Shown here piece after piece: positions 24,534 to 33,927 of a stretch of 64,000 nucleotides of DNA. The DNA is taken from assembly GCF_000981805.1 (NCBI RefSeq), contig NZ_CP011132.1:2418001-2482000 (forward strand). Reading direction: 5' to 3'. The translations under genes and the position numbers were made by a program. Positions within the stretch are counted from its first letter, which is position 1; each line of letters starts with the position of its first letter. Below the pieces are notes generated by a model. That model was given only the letters and a program-made list of their open reading frames with translations, had not been told where the DNA came from and ran no database searches. The stretch is from Citrobacter amalonaticus Y19 (lineage in GTDB: Bacteria > Pseudomonadota > Gammaproteobacteria > Enterobacterales > Enterobacteriaceae).

Positions 24534-25729
24534 GGGAAGGTGCGAACAAGTCCCTGATATGAGATCATGTTTGTCATCTGGAGCCATGGAACAGGGTTCA
24601 TCATGAGTCATCAACTCACCTTCGCCGACAGTGAATTCAGCAGTAAGCGCCGTCAGACCAGAAAAGAGATTTTCTTGTCCCGCATGGAGCAGATTCTGCC
24701 ATGGCAAAACATGGTGGAAGTCATCGAGCCGTTTTACCCCAAGGCTGGTAATGGCCGGCGACCTTATCCGCTGGAAACCATGCTACGCATTCACTGCATG
24801 CAGCATTGGTACAACCTGAGCGATGGCGCGATGGAAGATGCTCTGTACGAAATCGCCTCCATGCGTCTGTTTGCCCGGTTATCCCTGGATAGCGCCCTGC
24901 CGGACCGCACCACCATCATGAATTTCCGCCACCTGCTGGAGCAGCATCAACTGGCCGCCAATTGTTCAAGACCATCAATCGCTGGCTGGCCGAAGCAGGC
25001 GTCATGATGACCCAAGGCACCTTGGTCGATGCCACCATCATTGAGGCACCCAGCTCGACCAAGAACAAAGAGCAGCAACGCGATCCGGAGATGCATCAGA
25101 CCAAGAAAGGCAATCAGTGGCACTTTGGCATGAAGGCCCACATTGGTGTCGATGCCAAGAGTGGCCTGACCCACAGCCTAGTCACCACCGCGGCCAACGA
25201 GCATGACCTCAATCAGCTGGGTAATCTGCTGCATGGAGAGGAGCAATTTGTCTCAGCCGATGCCGGCTACCAAGGGGCGCCACAGCGCGAGGAGCTGGCC
25301 GAGGTGGATGTGGACTGGCTGATCGCCGAGCGCCCCGGCAAGGTAAGAACCTTGAAACAGCATCCACGCAAGAACAAAACGGCCATCAACATCGAATACA
25401 TGAAAGCCAGCATCCGGGCCAAGGTGGAGCACCCATTTCGCATCATCAAGCGACAGTTCGGCTTCGTGAAAGCCAGATACAAGGGGTTGCTGAAAAACGA
25501 TAACCAACTGGCGATGTTATTCACGCTGGCCAACCTGTTTCGGGCGGACCAAATGATACGTCAGTGGGAGAGATCTCACTAAAAACTGGGGATAACGCCT
25601 TAAATGGCGAAGAAACGGTCTAAATAGGCTGATTCAAGGCATTTACGGGAGAAAAAATCGGCTCAAACATGAAGAAATGAAATGACTGAGTCAGCCGAGA
25701 AGAATTTCCCCGCTTATTCGCACCTTCCC
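24534..25729 (+). mobile_element. IS5-family insertion sequence (ISKpn26/IS5-like)
   Basis: Terminal inverted repeats GGGAAGGTGCGAACAAG (left, from 24534) and the complement of CTTATTCGCACCTTCCC (right, to 25729) enclose a 1196-base unit, the size expected for this group. The transposase sequence closely matches IS5-group proteins I recall. Outside the repeats the flanks read TTAG on the left and CTAA on the right, when the terminal GG is taken as the end; they are complementary, not direct, so no 4-bp target duplication is visible. Confidence 0.9.
24603..25582 (+). pseudogene. IS5-family transposase, one-base frameshift
   Basis: The N-terminal part (MSHQLTFADSEFSSKRRQTR ... LLEQHQLA, from 24603) and the C-terminal part (LFKTINRWLAEAG ... 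MIRQWERSH, to 25582) together make the usual 326-residue DDE transposase. A single C appears to be missing near 24953 (GGCCGCC where GGCCCGCC is expected), which throws the first part out of frame. DDE residues are split across the two frames: DATIIEA and SADAGYQG in the second part. It could be a real inactivating mutation or a sequencing error. Confidence 0.85.
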
Positions 25730-25730
25730 T

Positions 25731-26480
25731 AACGTGGAGGCAGTGGTCACGGATCCCACGACCAATGGGGCTTTTTTTGTCTCTGGTATTGATGGTGCTA
25801 CGTATGATTTACAAAAGCATGAAGGGCAAATATCTGCCCTGGAAGCGGGTAAAGCGGATGTGACTCAGGTGAATAATGTTGCCACTTATGCACAACAAAT
25901 TCGTACCGATCATGATAACCTGGTGCAGCGTGTCACTCTGGATGAACAATATGACGGCCAGGCCATCATTAAGAATCGCGATGATATTGCTACTAACAAA
26001 ACAAACCAGCAAATTGTCGATAACGATCAAAACGTGTTAATTAGCACTAATGGTGGTAAGGCTGACGCTGCGTTACAGCGTGCAGCAACTAACCAGGTCG
26101 CTGTAGCTAACGTGCAAACTAAACAAAAAGTGCAAGATGGCGCCATTCAGACTCACACCAGACAGTTAGCTAACCATGAAACGCGTATTACGACCCTGGA
26201 AAATCAAAATAATTCGCGCTTCTCTTCAATGGAAAAACAGCAAAACGACGATCGTAAAGAATATCGTAGTGGTATTGCAGGCGCCGCGTCTATCGCCGGA
26301 CTTCACTATGTAGATACTGATAATGCTATTGCTGTTGGCGCTGCTGATTTTAAAAATGAACAAGGTTATGCCATGGGCTATCGTCATAAATTCGCAGAGA
26401 ATGTCGCCGCAACGGTTAGCTATGCCGGAACGTCTGATGGTGATTCCGTCGTAGCGGCTTCTGCTTCATTAGGCTGGTAA
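25731..26480 (+). pseudogene. Trimeric autotransporter adhesin, C-terminal fragment
   Basis: The last 250 codons of a YadA/SadA-type adhesin. Residues about 25-180 are coiled-coil stalk (DHDNLVQRVTLDEQYDGQ, HETRITTLENQNNSRFSSME). The final 80 residues are the membrane anchor (YRSGIAGAASIAGLHYVDTD ... VAASASLGW), four beta-strands per subunit ending in the aromatic Trp needed for outer-membrane insertion. The signal peptide, head and most of the stalk are missing; the frame starts at the right end of IS5. As it stands no surface-exposed adhesin can be made. Confidence 0.85.
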
Positions 26481-26648
26481 GAACATGGTGAAACGACACT
26501 AAGGTGTCGGTTAAAACAGTGGCGCTTCAATCTGAAGCGCCACATGAATCATTGATACCGTCAGCGTTTATTATCTTATTCCTGACGTGACAGAAATCAA
26601 CTTTTCCTGACCCGCGGCAAGAACCGCAGATTTGCAGGCGATATTTTT

Positions 26649-27083
26649 TTATTTTGCCCAGCCCAACATCTGACGCTGGTCATTAAGTACCGCTAACCGT
26701 CCCGTGCTGTACACGATAAAATAATGTAAACCTTGCTGATAAACGGTGGCGCTTTCCTCTTTCTCCACGAGAGATGCTGGCAAGCCATTAATATTCAAAC
26801 CGGTACTCACCTTTTTGATTTCCATTCCTTCATAGTAATAGACACTTTTTTTCTTCGCGGCCTGCGCATGCTGTTTTACCGCAGCACGGGCATTGGCATA
26901 AGCGTTTTGCTGCGCGTTACTATCGATCATTTGCTGATTAGCGCGATCGACCTGATAACAAACATCGCGGCTTACACCTTTAGCTTCACAGCGCGCGAGA
27001 CGTTCTTCTTCCGAAACGCAACCAGACAATACGCTGGCAATAACCAGAACATAAACGGTCTTTTTTATGCTTAACGTTTTCAT
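26649..27083 (-). CDS. Hypothetical lipoprotein
   Basis: 144 residues with a type II signal (YVLVIASVLSGC lipobox, Cys at residue 21) followed by a Lys/Ala/Gln-rich helical region (about 55-85) and a beta-rich C-terminus (GLHYFIVYSTGRLAVLNDQRQMLGW). It is convergent with the truncated adhesin. I recognise no family and see no evidence that it is the SadB-type adhesin chaperone, which is longer and lies in the adhesin operon. MKTLSIKK (27083) is the likely start; upstream Met/Val codons are repetitive. Confidence 0.6.
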   Translation of the reverse strand: MKTLSIKKTVYVLVIASVLSGCVSEEERLARCEAKGVSRDVCYQVDRANQQMIDSNAQQNAYANARAAVKQHAQAAKKKSVYYYEGMEIKKVSTGLNINGLPASLVEKEESATVYQQGLHYFIVYSTGRLAVLNDQRQMLGWAK

Positions 27084-27497
27084 CACTACCATCACCATTA
27101 TTATTTAACAAAAAGAATGACGCAACTGGCTAGCCGCGAATTTTATATCAACAGATCATGTGCAGGATATTTTTGTCATTCTGTACTGTCAATATAATTC
27201 ATGTAGTGTTGATATAGACAAGCTCTCCCGACATGAAGAATAAGAGTACTCCTGGCTGTTTTTTTCATTCTGATTTATTAATTAGCAATTAATTAACCAA
27301 GAAGGTACAAGAATACAATGTCATCAAATATCATTCTGTCCATAACATTAAATACCTTTAATATTATGATATTTATCAAAATCAAAAAACGCTCACTACG
27401 CCATAGTATCGCGTAAGGTAATTTATATGTTGACATTGATTAATTGTTATTTTTCGAAGATATTTTAAGCGTCTCTATTTATGAAGCCTATTTCAAT
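27084..27497. other. AT-rich intergenic stretch
   Basis: About 400 bases upstream of the lipoprotein gene with low GC and no convincing gene. Several AT-rich motifs could serve as promoters for the minus-strand lipoprotein, but none stands out. Confidence 0.5.
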
Positions 27498-27632
27498 ATG
27501 AAACCCAGTGCGTTAACGTTGATAGTCCTTTATCTTTTTCTGTATTTACTTCTGATCTCTATGGGCTTCATCGCTGGTGTGATGTATGCCGAACGCCTGC
27601 ATTTCTGCATCTGGGGATCGTGGCATTGGTAG
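27498..27632 (+). CDS. Possible small membrane protein
   Basis: A 44-residue frame consisting of one long hydrophobic helix (LTLIVLYLFLYLLLISMGFIAGVMY) and an aromatic tail ending in WGSWHW. The hydrophobicity is strong for a random frame, but the ribosome binding site is weak (GAAGC about 12 bases upstream) and I know no homologue. The stretch between it and rcnB (27633-27828) contains only doubtful frames. Confidence 0.3.
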   Translation: MKPSALTLIVLYLFLYLLLISMGFIAGVMYAERLHFCIWGSWHW

Positions 27633-27828
27633 TCAGTGGTCCGAAAACGCTACCTGCCACCATCATTTTTGGCCGAATTCTTCTATAGTGCAGTTGTCAG
27701 ACGAAGAATGTATTTACATTTTTTACGAAATTTCCGGGAATCTAACAAACCAGCGCTTGTCAGTCATCATGAAGGCCGGGAAAGATACATGACTGATTTT
27801 GAAGGTTCTAACAGTGGAGCGTAGAAGT

Positions 27829-28155
27829 ATGAAGAATAAATTGGTGATGGGCGCGCTGCTGCTCGCATCCAGCGCGGTCTGGGCCGCACCCGCGACAACC
27901 GTCGCCGCGAAGGGGATTGATCAGTACGAACTCAGCGGCTTCATCGCGGACTTCACCCATTTCAAACCAGGCGATACGGTGCCAGAGATGTATCGCACTG
28001 ACGAGTACACCATCAAGCAATGGAATCTGCGTAATTTACCTGCACCGGATGCCGGGACTCACTGGACCTATATGGGCGGTGCGTATGTGTTGATCAATGA
28101 CGCTGACGGTAAAATTATTAAAGCCTACGATGGCGAGATTTTTTATCACCGCTAA
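27829..28155 (+). CDS. rcnB: Periplasmic nickel/cobalt homeostasis protein
   Basis: Small periplasmic protein of 108 residues needed with the RcnA pump to keep nickel and cobalt levels in balance. The signal peptide (LVMGALLLASSAVWA) is followed by a mature part nearly identical to E. coli RcnB (FKPGDTVPEMYRTDEY, LPAPDAGTHWTYMGGAYVLI). ATG 27829 has GGAG nine bases upstream. In E. coli it follows rcnR and rcnA; neither is present upstream here, where the accessory patch lies instead, so its usual operon partners have been lost or moved. Confidence 0.95.
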   Translation: MKNKLVMGALLLASSAVWAAPATTVAAKGIDQYELSGFIADFTHFKPGDTVPEMYRTDEYTIKQWNLRNLPAPDAGTHWTYMGGAYVLINDADGKIIKAYDGEIFYHR

Positions 28156-28160
28156 AAATG

Positions 28161-28179
28161 CCCCCTCGTGGAGAGGGGG
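28161..28179 (+). terminator. Hairpin after rcnB
   Basis: Arms CCCCCTC (28161-28167) and GAGGGGG (28173-28179) form a seven-pair GC-rich stem five bases after the rcnB stop, followed by ATTTG rather than a strict T-run. Likely a terminator between rcnB and the convergent fimbrial operon. Confidence 0.65.
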
Positions 28180-28232
28180 ATTTGAATGCTTATTTTGCTG
28201 TCAGCCTCGTTTGGCGGAGGGTCCCTGTGAGG

Positions 28233-29264
28233 TCAGTCGTACTTCACGTAAATTAACGCGGTTGCGCTGAGGTTGCCCGGTTTCACTTTACTTTTGTCAT
28301 AAACGTAATAACTGGCAACGATGGGAATGATCACTGTGTTGCTGTTCACTACGTCCCCTGGTTTATCCACTTTCCATAATGTGGTTGCGCCACCTTGTCC
28401 GGTCACACTGGATATATTGACGACTTGATTATTATTCTCCAGGACAAATCCAACACCATTATCTGAACTCCCCCGAAGAATAAAACTGCTTCCCGCGACT
28501 AAATCACTGCTGGAAAGATACGCAACCATTTTGCGTGACGTCTGTTTGCGGTCACCAAAAAGATTATCGCACTGCAATCGAATATTTTCGGAAACATTTT
28601 TGCTGACAATCTTTCCGTTTACAGCAAGTTCCGAGAGAGCAATATCAGGCAGTACAATATTCAAATCTTCAGGTTTGCAGGTCGTTTGCTTTCTGTTGTA
28701 GGTTAAACGCAAATTCGAAGAGTAAAATCCGCCGTCCTTTGCCAGCGCGTTATGATAACTTGTGATGCAAGGTTCCCACGCTTTCCCCGACAGTAAGCAA
28801 ACCACTAAGGTAAAGAGTGCTGAACTCTGAGAAGTAGCCGTTGCGCTGGAAAGCGAAGTCACATCTTTGATATAGACGCTGTTCCCTGCCCCCGCAGAGA
28901 TGTTCACAGATGCACTACTGCTTGCAGGCGAAACATCGACTCGATAGCTCGCTGAAAAATCACCTTTCCCACTTGCCAGACCGATATCAGAACTATTTAC
29001 CCACGTAAATTTCAACGCTAGCTTGACGGTATCATCATATAATCCAACAATAACATCCGATGTTTTTAATGGACTAATAGTATTCGTCCCTGCGCAAGTG
29101 AGATCGTTAAACTGGTGAGTATAAGATTCTGACTGCGAGGAATTAATGGAAAAATCTTCACGTATGATTAGATTATCCTCGTAAGAGATATTTCCTTTAC
29201 ACCCCGCGTAAGATGCGGGCAACACCACCATCAGAATCAGTAAAAGTAAAAAATTGAGTTTCAT
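28233..29264 (-). CDS. yehA: Fimbrial tip adhesin-like protein (YehA/StcD)
   Basis: Last gene of the four-gene chaperone-usher operon. 343 residues with a signal peptide (FLLLLILMVVLPASYAG), a variable N-terminal lectin-like half with many Ser/Thr, and a C-terminal pilin-like half. Such two-domain subunits sit at the fimbrial tip and bind the receptor. The start MKLNFLLLL (29264) lies just inside the end region of the usher gene; the frame extends eight codons further. Divergent from E. coli YehA, as expected for a receptor-binding subunit. Confidence 0.8.
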   Translation of the reverse strand: MKLNFLLLLILMVVLPASYAGCKGNISYEDNLIIREDFSINSSQSESYTHQFNDLTCAGTNTISPLKTSDVIVGLYDDTVKLALKFTWVNSSDIGLASGKGDFSASYRVDVSPASSSASVNISAGAGNSVYIKDVTSLSSATATSQSSALFTLVVCLLSGKAWEPCITSYHNALAKDGGFYSSNLRLTYNRKQTTCKPEDLNIVLPDIALSELAVNGKIVSKNVSENIRLQCDNLFGDRKQTSRKMVAYLSSSDLVAGSSFILRGSSDNGVGFVLENNNQVVNISSVTGQGGATTLWKVDKPGDVVNSNTVIIPIVASYYVYDKSKVKPGNLSATALIYVKYD

Positions 29265-29278
29265 AGCGGTATCCGACA

Positions 29279-31768
29279 CTATTGGCAAATATAGACTTTA
29301 CTTTCATCAATCGTCTTATCGAAAGTAATCGAACATGAAAGTCCCTTTTCTTTATCAACCGCCACGCTGACTTCAGATGGAATGTCATTTGTACGGATAA
29401 AAAGCTGGCTTCCCTGCCCCACGACCCCCACGTTATCCCCGTGGATATCATTCACTTCGTAGCCAAAGGTTAAGGGCGCGCCATCCGGGCGTTGGGCTTT
29501 AATAAACCACGGTTTACGCCTATCGGTATCAAAGCGCACAAGCAACACCGCACCACGGTATGGGGATGCGTTTTTACGGTTTCCGCGCAGTTCGGTTTCG
29601 CTGTCGCTTTGCGATACATCGAGCAACAGGTGATTCTCACGGTAAGGCGTCAGATTATCGTAGACAACCGTCCCGTTAGCATTTGTCGTCCGATATTTTT
29701 GTCCATTTACGTAAGCGCCTTCCAGCCCCGGTGCCTGCATAATGGCAAACGTATCCGAAAGTCGATTCGATAAATTCACACCGCCAGACCACACCACCAC
29801 GCCGCCGGAAAGACTCCCACCGGACTGATGATAGTGTGTCGACTGACTGTAGTTGCCGTTAATGGCTGCTATCGGGGTATTCCAGGTGGCGTTTCCACCT
29901 ACGGCCGTTTCATTATCCTGCCGTTGATGGTTCAGGTTAACACCATAAATAAATTGGTCGCGATCGCCCGTCGTTCCGTTTAAACCGATATTATTTGACG
30001 CCAGACCATTCTCATCAAAGGTGGTTGAATTTGACATGCTCAGGTAACGATGCGGCGTGGTAATACCATCCCCCCAGTCAAGCGGAACAGAAATAAACAA
30101 GTTAAAACGTTTATCTTCCCGATGATCTTCATCGTAGGTCTGGCTCGCTGAGAATGTATAGCTAATCCGCTGCCAGCTATTCGAATAACTGAGTTGATAA
30201 TCTTCGCTATTTCCCCCTCGTCCCCAATAATCTCGCCATAGTGAACTCAATGAAACGGCGCCCCATCCCTCCGGCAACGTCTGACTGATGTTTGCCGAGA
30301 AGGTATTTTTACGGCCAAAATCGCTTTGATAATAATCAACGACATCGTAAACGTCGCTTTCATCCTGATGATAGCTGTTTTTGTTATTAGCCCAGACATG
30401 ATCGTTGAATGTCCGATAGCCGCGCGATGAATAACGATATGCCGAAAGTCCAAAACGGGTCGCGGTTTGCGCCACATATTTGTTATAAGCGACCTGGTAA
30501 CTCTGACCATCAAATACGTCGCCACTGTCCTGCTTGCTGTGTGACCGGGTGGCATCTATAGAAATCGCACCCATGCGCGTATTCCATCCCGTACCAAAAG
30601 TGAACGCCTGGTAGTGGTTAGAAAACATGGTGCCGCCAAAAAGCGTCAGTAAATTGTTTAATCCGTACTGATAATTGGCCTGCGCAAAATCGGACTGGTT
30701 ACTCGCCCCTTCGATATGGCTACGCCCGGCTGCAAAATCATATTTTGAAACCCCGGGCTGTAGCATATTGGGGACTGAAGCATACGGCACCAGGTAGGTT
30801 GTGACTGAACCGTCTGCTTCGCGTACTGTGACATCCAGATCTGTCCCGCCACCTGCCAGTTGCAAATCAGCAATTGAGAAGGGTCCCGGCGGAACTTCTT
30901 TTTGATAAACAATAAAACCATTCTGCTCAATGGTAACCAAAGCATTACTCTGCGCGATCCCCTGTACCCGCGGCGTAAAATTTTGCTTTGAGTTCGGTAA
31001 CATTTGCATATCGCGAAACAGGCGAACGCCGCTAAAGCGTACAGACGAAAATATATCGGGCGACGTATACATATCCCCGGTACGCAATATACCAAGGATT
31101 GGCGCAAAACCGCGCTCCAGATACAGCGTATTACTTTTCCACTCCCCCTGACTGGCTTCTGCTTTGCTAAAGCTTGTATCCGCATGTACCTGCCACCCCA
31201 GTAAGTTCAATCCGCTATTAAACCGGACATAAGTGCTCTTGTTACTTCCTGAGCGTTGATCATCGCTGTAATACTGACTCACATAATATGACGTATAGAA
31301 AGCATTGATTCCGCGTTCCCAATTCTCAGGTAAAACGTAACCCGACTCCACTTGTGTAATATAGGCCTGCGGAACACTCAGATCCAAACGAAAAATACCT
31401 ATATCAAACGTATAGCTTCCACTTCTGATCGCACGCTTTAATGTAATACACCGATCGGGTACCTGTGGTTTCAGATCGTCGGTTATTACGCCGAGGTGAT
31501 GCAACATATCATCAGTCAGACAAACATCATCAGGTTCCTCACCAACGTTGATCTCATATCTGCCACGCCATTGTTTGTTGACATAAATATCCAGTTCATA
31601 CTGGCCAGGAAGTGGTTTGCTTTCATCCAGACTAAAATTTGACACTTTCTGATCTTTTGCTCCCCCGATCATGAAATGGGTGTCGAATGTTTCTGTCGCG
31701 GTAGCGTGAACCTGATGAGAAAATAAAATGAATAATATAACCGATGCAACAGGGGTCATCCGCGGCAT
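29279..31768 (-). CDS. yehB: Fimbrial outer-membrane usher (YehB/StcC)
   Basis: Outer-membrane usher of about 829 residues that receives chaperone-bound subunits and secretes the growing fimbria. It has a signal peptide, an N-terminal chaperone-binding domain (about 20-140; THFMIGGAKDQKVSNFSLDE), a 24-strand barrel with plug (ENWERGINAFYTSYY, GIAQSNALVTIEQNGF) and C-terminal domains ending in an ICQ Cys pair region. It closely matches E. coli YehB. Start at MPRMTPVASV. It lies 13 bases downstream of the chaperone gene stop. Confidence 0.93.
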   Translation of the reverse strand: MPRMTPVASVILFILFSHQVHATATETFDTHFMIGGAKDQKVSNFSLDESKPLPGQYELDIYVNKQWRGRYEINVGEEPDDVCLTDDMLHHLGVITDDLKPQVPDRCITLKRAIRSGSYTFDIGIFRLDLSVPQAYITQVESGYVLPENWERGINAFYTSYYVSQYYSDDQRSGSNKSTYVRFNSGLNLLGWQVHADTSFSKAEASQGEWKSNTLYLERGFAPILGILRTGDMYTSPDIFSSVRFSGVRLFRDMQMLPNSKQNFTPRVQGIAQSNALVTIEQNGFIVYQKEVPPGPFSIADLQLAGGGTDLDVTVREADGSVTTYLVPYASVPNMLQPGVSKYDFAAGRSHIEGASNQSDFAQANYQYGLNNLLTLFGGTMFSNHYQAFTFGTGWNTRMGAISIDATRSHSKQDSGDVFDGQSYQVAYNKYVAQTATRFGLSAYRYSSRGYRTFNDHVWANNKNSYHQDESDVYDVVDYYQSDFGRKNTFSANISQTLPEGWGAVSLSSLWRDYWGRGGNSEDYQLSYSNSWQRISYTFSASQTYDEDHREDKRFNLFISVPLDWGDGITTPHRYLSMSNSTTFDENGLASNNIGLNGTTGDRDQFIYGVNLNHQRQDNETAVGGNATWNTPIAAINGNYSQSTHYHQSGGSLSGGVVVWSGGVNLSNRLSDTFAIMQAPGLEGAYVNGQKYRTTNANGTVVYDNLTPYRENHLLLDVSQSDSETELRGNRKNASPYRGAVLLVRFDTDRRKPWFIKAQRPDGAPLTFGYEVNDIHGDNVGVVGQGSQLFIRTNDIPSEVSVAVDKEKGLSCSITFDKTIDESKVYICQ

Positions 31769-31781
31769 AATCAACTCCTGC

Positions 31782-32465
31782 TTATTTCACATTCACTTTG
31801 CTACTAATATAATTACCGCTATCGTCAATAATCGTTAATTCATATTTTTTTTCGACAGCATACTTCGTATTTACGGTCTGCGTTGAGAACGGTTCCAGCA
31901 TGATGGCTTTATCATTTATTTTTACCGTTCCTGTATGAATATCGGCAATAGTAATCCAGTTCGCGGTGTCATTCTTCAAAACCAGAGTTCGACCAGAGGC
32001 GGATAAGCCTAACTTACGAAAGCTCTCCTCGTTGACGGCAGTGATTCCTTTTGGACGCCAGATAAGTTTAATCCTGTTTTGCATAGCAAACTTGAGCGTG
32101 TTCTTACCTGTCGATTCGGCGTTATTCGGCGGAATATCCAGGACATTCAAGTAAAACAGACTTTCTCTATTTTCTGGTAATCCATTGGTCATTTTTTTAA
32201 TTTTGAGCTGCTGCCCGGAACTGGCCGGGACACGCACCACCGGTGGCGTTAACATGAAAGGCACATGGATTTTCTCCGGCGGTAATGAGGTGTCACCCTC
32301 ATCAATCCACGATTGTACAAGCGAAGCGCTACTGCCCTCATTCATCAATTGTACAGCCACTTCTTTTTTTTCTGCCGGGTAAATGACCCGAGTGCCATAG
32401 ATAACAATGCCTGCATGAGCAGGTAACATCATGGCAGATAATAATACTACAACCAGTTTTTTCAT
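31782..32465 (-). CDS. yehC: Periplasmic fimbrial chaperone (YehC/StcB)
   Basis: PapD-like chaperone of 227 residues with signal peptide (VVVLLSAMMLPAHAG). The N-terminal Ig domain carries GTRVIYPAEKKEVAVQLMNEG, with the subunit-binding Arg in the first strand region, and the conserved FYLNVLDIPP. The C-terminal domain follows NRIKLIWRPKG. It folds and caps fimbrial subunits before delivery to the usher. Start at MKKLVVVLLS; an upstream Met adds eight residues that break the signal. Confidence 0.92.
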   Translation of the reverse strand: MKKLVVVLLSAMMLPAHAGIVIYGTRVIYPAEKKEVAVQLMNEGSSASLVQSWIDEGDTSLPPEKIHVPFMLTPPVVRVPASSGQQLKIKKMTNGLPENRESLFYLNVLDIPPNNAESTGKNTLKFAMQNRIKLIWRPKGITAVNEESFRKLGLSASGRTLVLKNDTANWITIADIHTGTVKINDKAIMLEPFSTQTVNTKYAVEKKYELTIIDDSGNYISSKVNVK

Positions 32466-32524
32466 CTTTAGTTGCGCGGCCTTACTCACCAGGAACCGGC
32501 GGTAAATACCGCCGGTATCATATA

Positions 32525-33073
32525 TCAGTCTGTCACAACCGTCAGCGTCAGTGTTGAACTTACGCTACCGGCTTTAACTGCATCACTATTATTCAAACGA
32601 GCATAGCGGGCGAAGAAATTGAGTTCATATTCGCCATTTGCATTTTTTTCGAGCGCGAGGTCCATTTTCCCGGCAGGGTCAATCTGTTTGTTGTCATTAC
32701 CGTAGTAAACCGCAAACCCTACCCCTTTGGCATCGCCGTTATTAAACGTAACTTTTTTATCATCAAATTGGCTGGCAGAAAATGTTACCCGCGGGGTTTT
32801 ATTCCCTTCACACTTAATTCTCAACGGTTGTTGAGTCCCATTGACCACCGGGGTATAAGCCTGGCCGACGGGAAGCGTACTCAGTTTATCCATACCCACT
32901 TCATTCAGACTGATTTCAGCAGTATTTGAGTCAATAAATTGGCACGTCGTCCCAACCACTTTACCGTTAATCTTTAATACGCCGGAATCGTAAGTTTCAC
33001 CGGTTGCAGCAACTGCACCAGCACTGATAAAAACAGATGAAAGAACAGCGATGGTAATAATTGTACGCTTCAT
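32525..33073 (-). CDS. yehD: Major fimbrial subunit (YehD/StcA)
   Basis: Pilin of 182 residues, first gene of the operon. Signal peptide to GAVAATGE; mature protein with the two pilin cysteines (TTCQFID and RIKCEGN) forming the usual disulfide, and a C-terminal donor-complement groove strand ending TLTLTVVTD. Polymerises by donor-strand exchange through the usher encoded downstream. The upstream 33074-33368 region is AT-rich with poly-A/T tracts and presumably holds the promoter, a typical H-NS target composition; no invertible repeats were seen. Confidence 0.9.
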   Translation of the reverse strand: MKRTIITIAVLSSVFISAGAVAATGETYDSGVLKINGKVVGTTCQFIDSNTAEISLNEVGMDKLSTLPVGQAYTPVVNGTQQPLRIKCEGNKTPRVTFSASQFDDKKVTFNNGDAKGVGFAVYYGNDNKQIDPAGKMDLALEKNANGEYELNFFARYARLNNSDAVKAGSVSSTLTLTVVTD

Positions 33074-33368
33074 AATATTTTCCTTAATTGAATAATTTCT
33101 ATTTGTTAAGAAACAGCTTATCTCGGAGCGTAAATTCTCACAGACAGTAGGTTACCGCAATGTAAAGACATTGTTTTATTGATTTAACGCAAATTAAATT
33201 ATGAAACATAGTTTCAATAAATAAAGAAGAGAATAACTATTTTCAGTGGCAATTAATTTAAGCTAATTATTGTACAGTCATATATGAGAAGGGAATAAAA
33301 ATACCGAAATCATTCACAGTGATGATTTCGGATAAAAAGAAAGTTTGCTTACAGAGATAACCGTCCGA

Positions 33369-33653
33369 TTAATCGTAGCGGTTAAGTACAATCTGTCGTG
33401 CCGTATCTCCGGGAAGATGGGTCATTTCAGTCACCACGCCCCTTGCTGAAGAGGTTTCTTTGGCATCCTGTGCAGTAAACTGAAAAAGCGTATTACCACA
33501 ACGTTGTTGCAATTGACTGTTAACGACGTCGGTACTGCAAGTCGGTATCGTCACTCTACCCTTGATGGTTAACGTTGCTGTATCGGAGGGAAAAGCAGGG
33601 GTACTCATTGCGTAAGTCAAAACTATGATTCCTGACAGCAGATAGTTCTTCAT
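33369..33653 (-). CDS. yehE: YehE family secreted small protein (DUF2574)
   Basis: 94-residue protein with a signal peptide (YLLSGIIVLTYAMSTPAF) and a short mature part with two Cys (IPTCSTD, QQRCGN) ending IVLNRYD, matching E. coli YehE in length and ends but divergent in the middle. Function unknown; placement upstream of the fimbrial operon on the same strand suggests an accessory role. Start at MKNYLLSG; the open frame runs 40 codons further without similarity. Confidence 0.85.
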   Translation of the reverse strand: MKNYLLSGIIVLTYAMSTPAFPSDTATLTIKGRVTIPTCSTDVVNSQLQQRCGNTLFQFTAQDAKETSSARGVVTEMTHLPGDTARQIVLNRYD

Positions 33654-33927
33654 GTCGAGTGTAATCCCTGTAGTAAAAATAGTTACAGCGCAATACGTCT
33701 GCCTGTAAAGTATGGTCATGACTCCATTGCCATACCAATAGAAATAATAAATTAATCGTGCGGAAATGAGCAATTTAAAGGGTGGATTACGCTTCTTTTT
33801 TAAGAAAAATGCCTATACAGTTCAGTGACACTACATAAATCAGACAGCAATATTTAAATTAAATATTCACCGCATCACTATTTAACGAATACGGTGAATG
33901 GGGATAATTAAAAAAGTTCAGCAGAAA

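Noticed and set aside
27586..27792. Small plus-strand frames upstream of rcnB
   Set aside because: Biased, cysteine/histidine-rich or basic translations without ribosome sites; overlapping alternatives in three frames.
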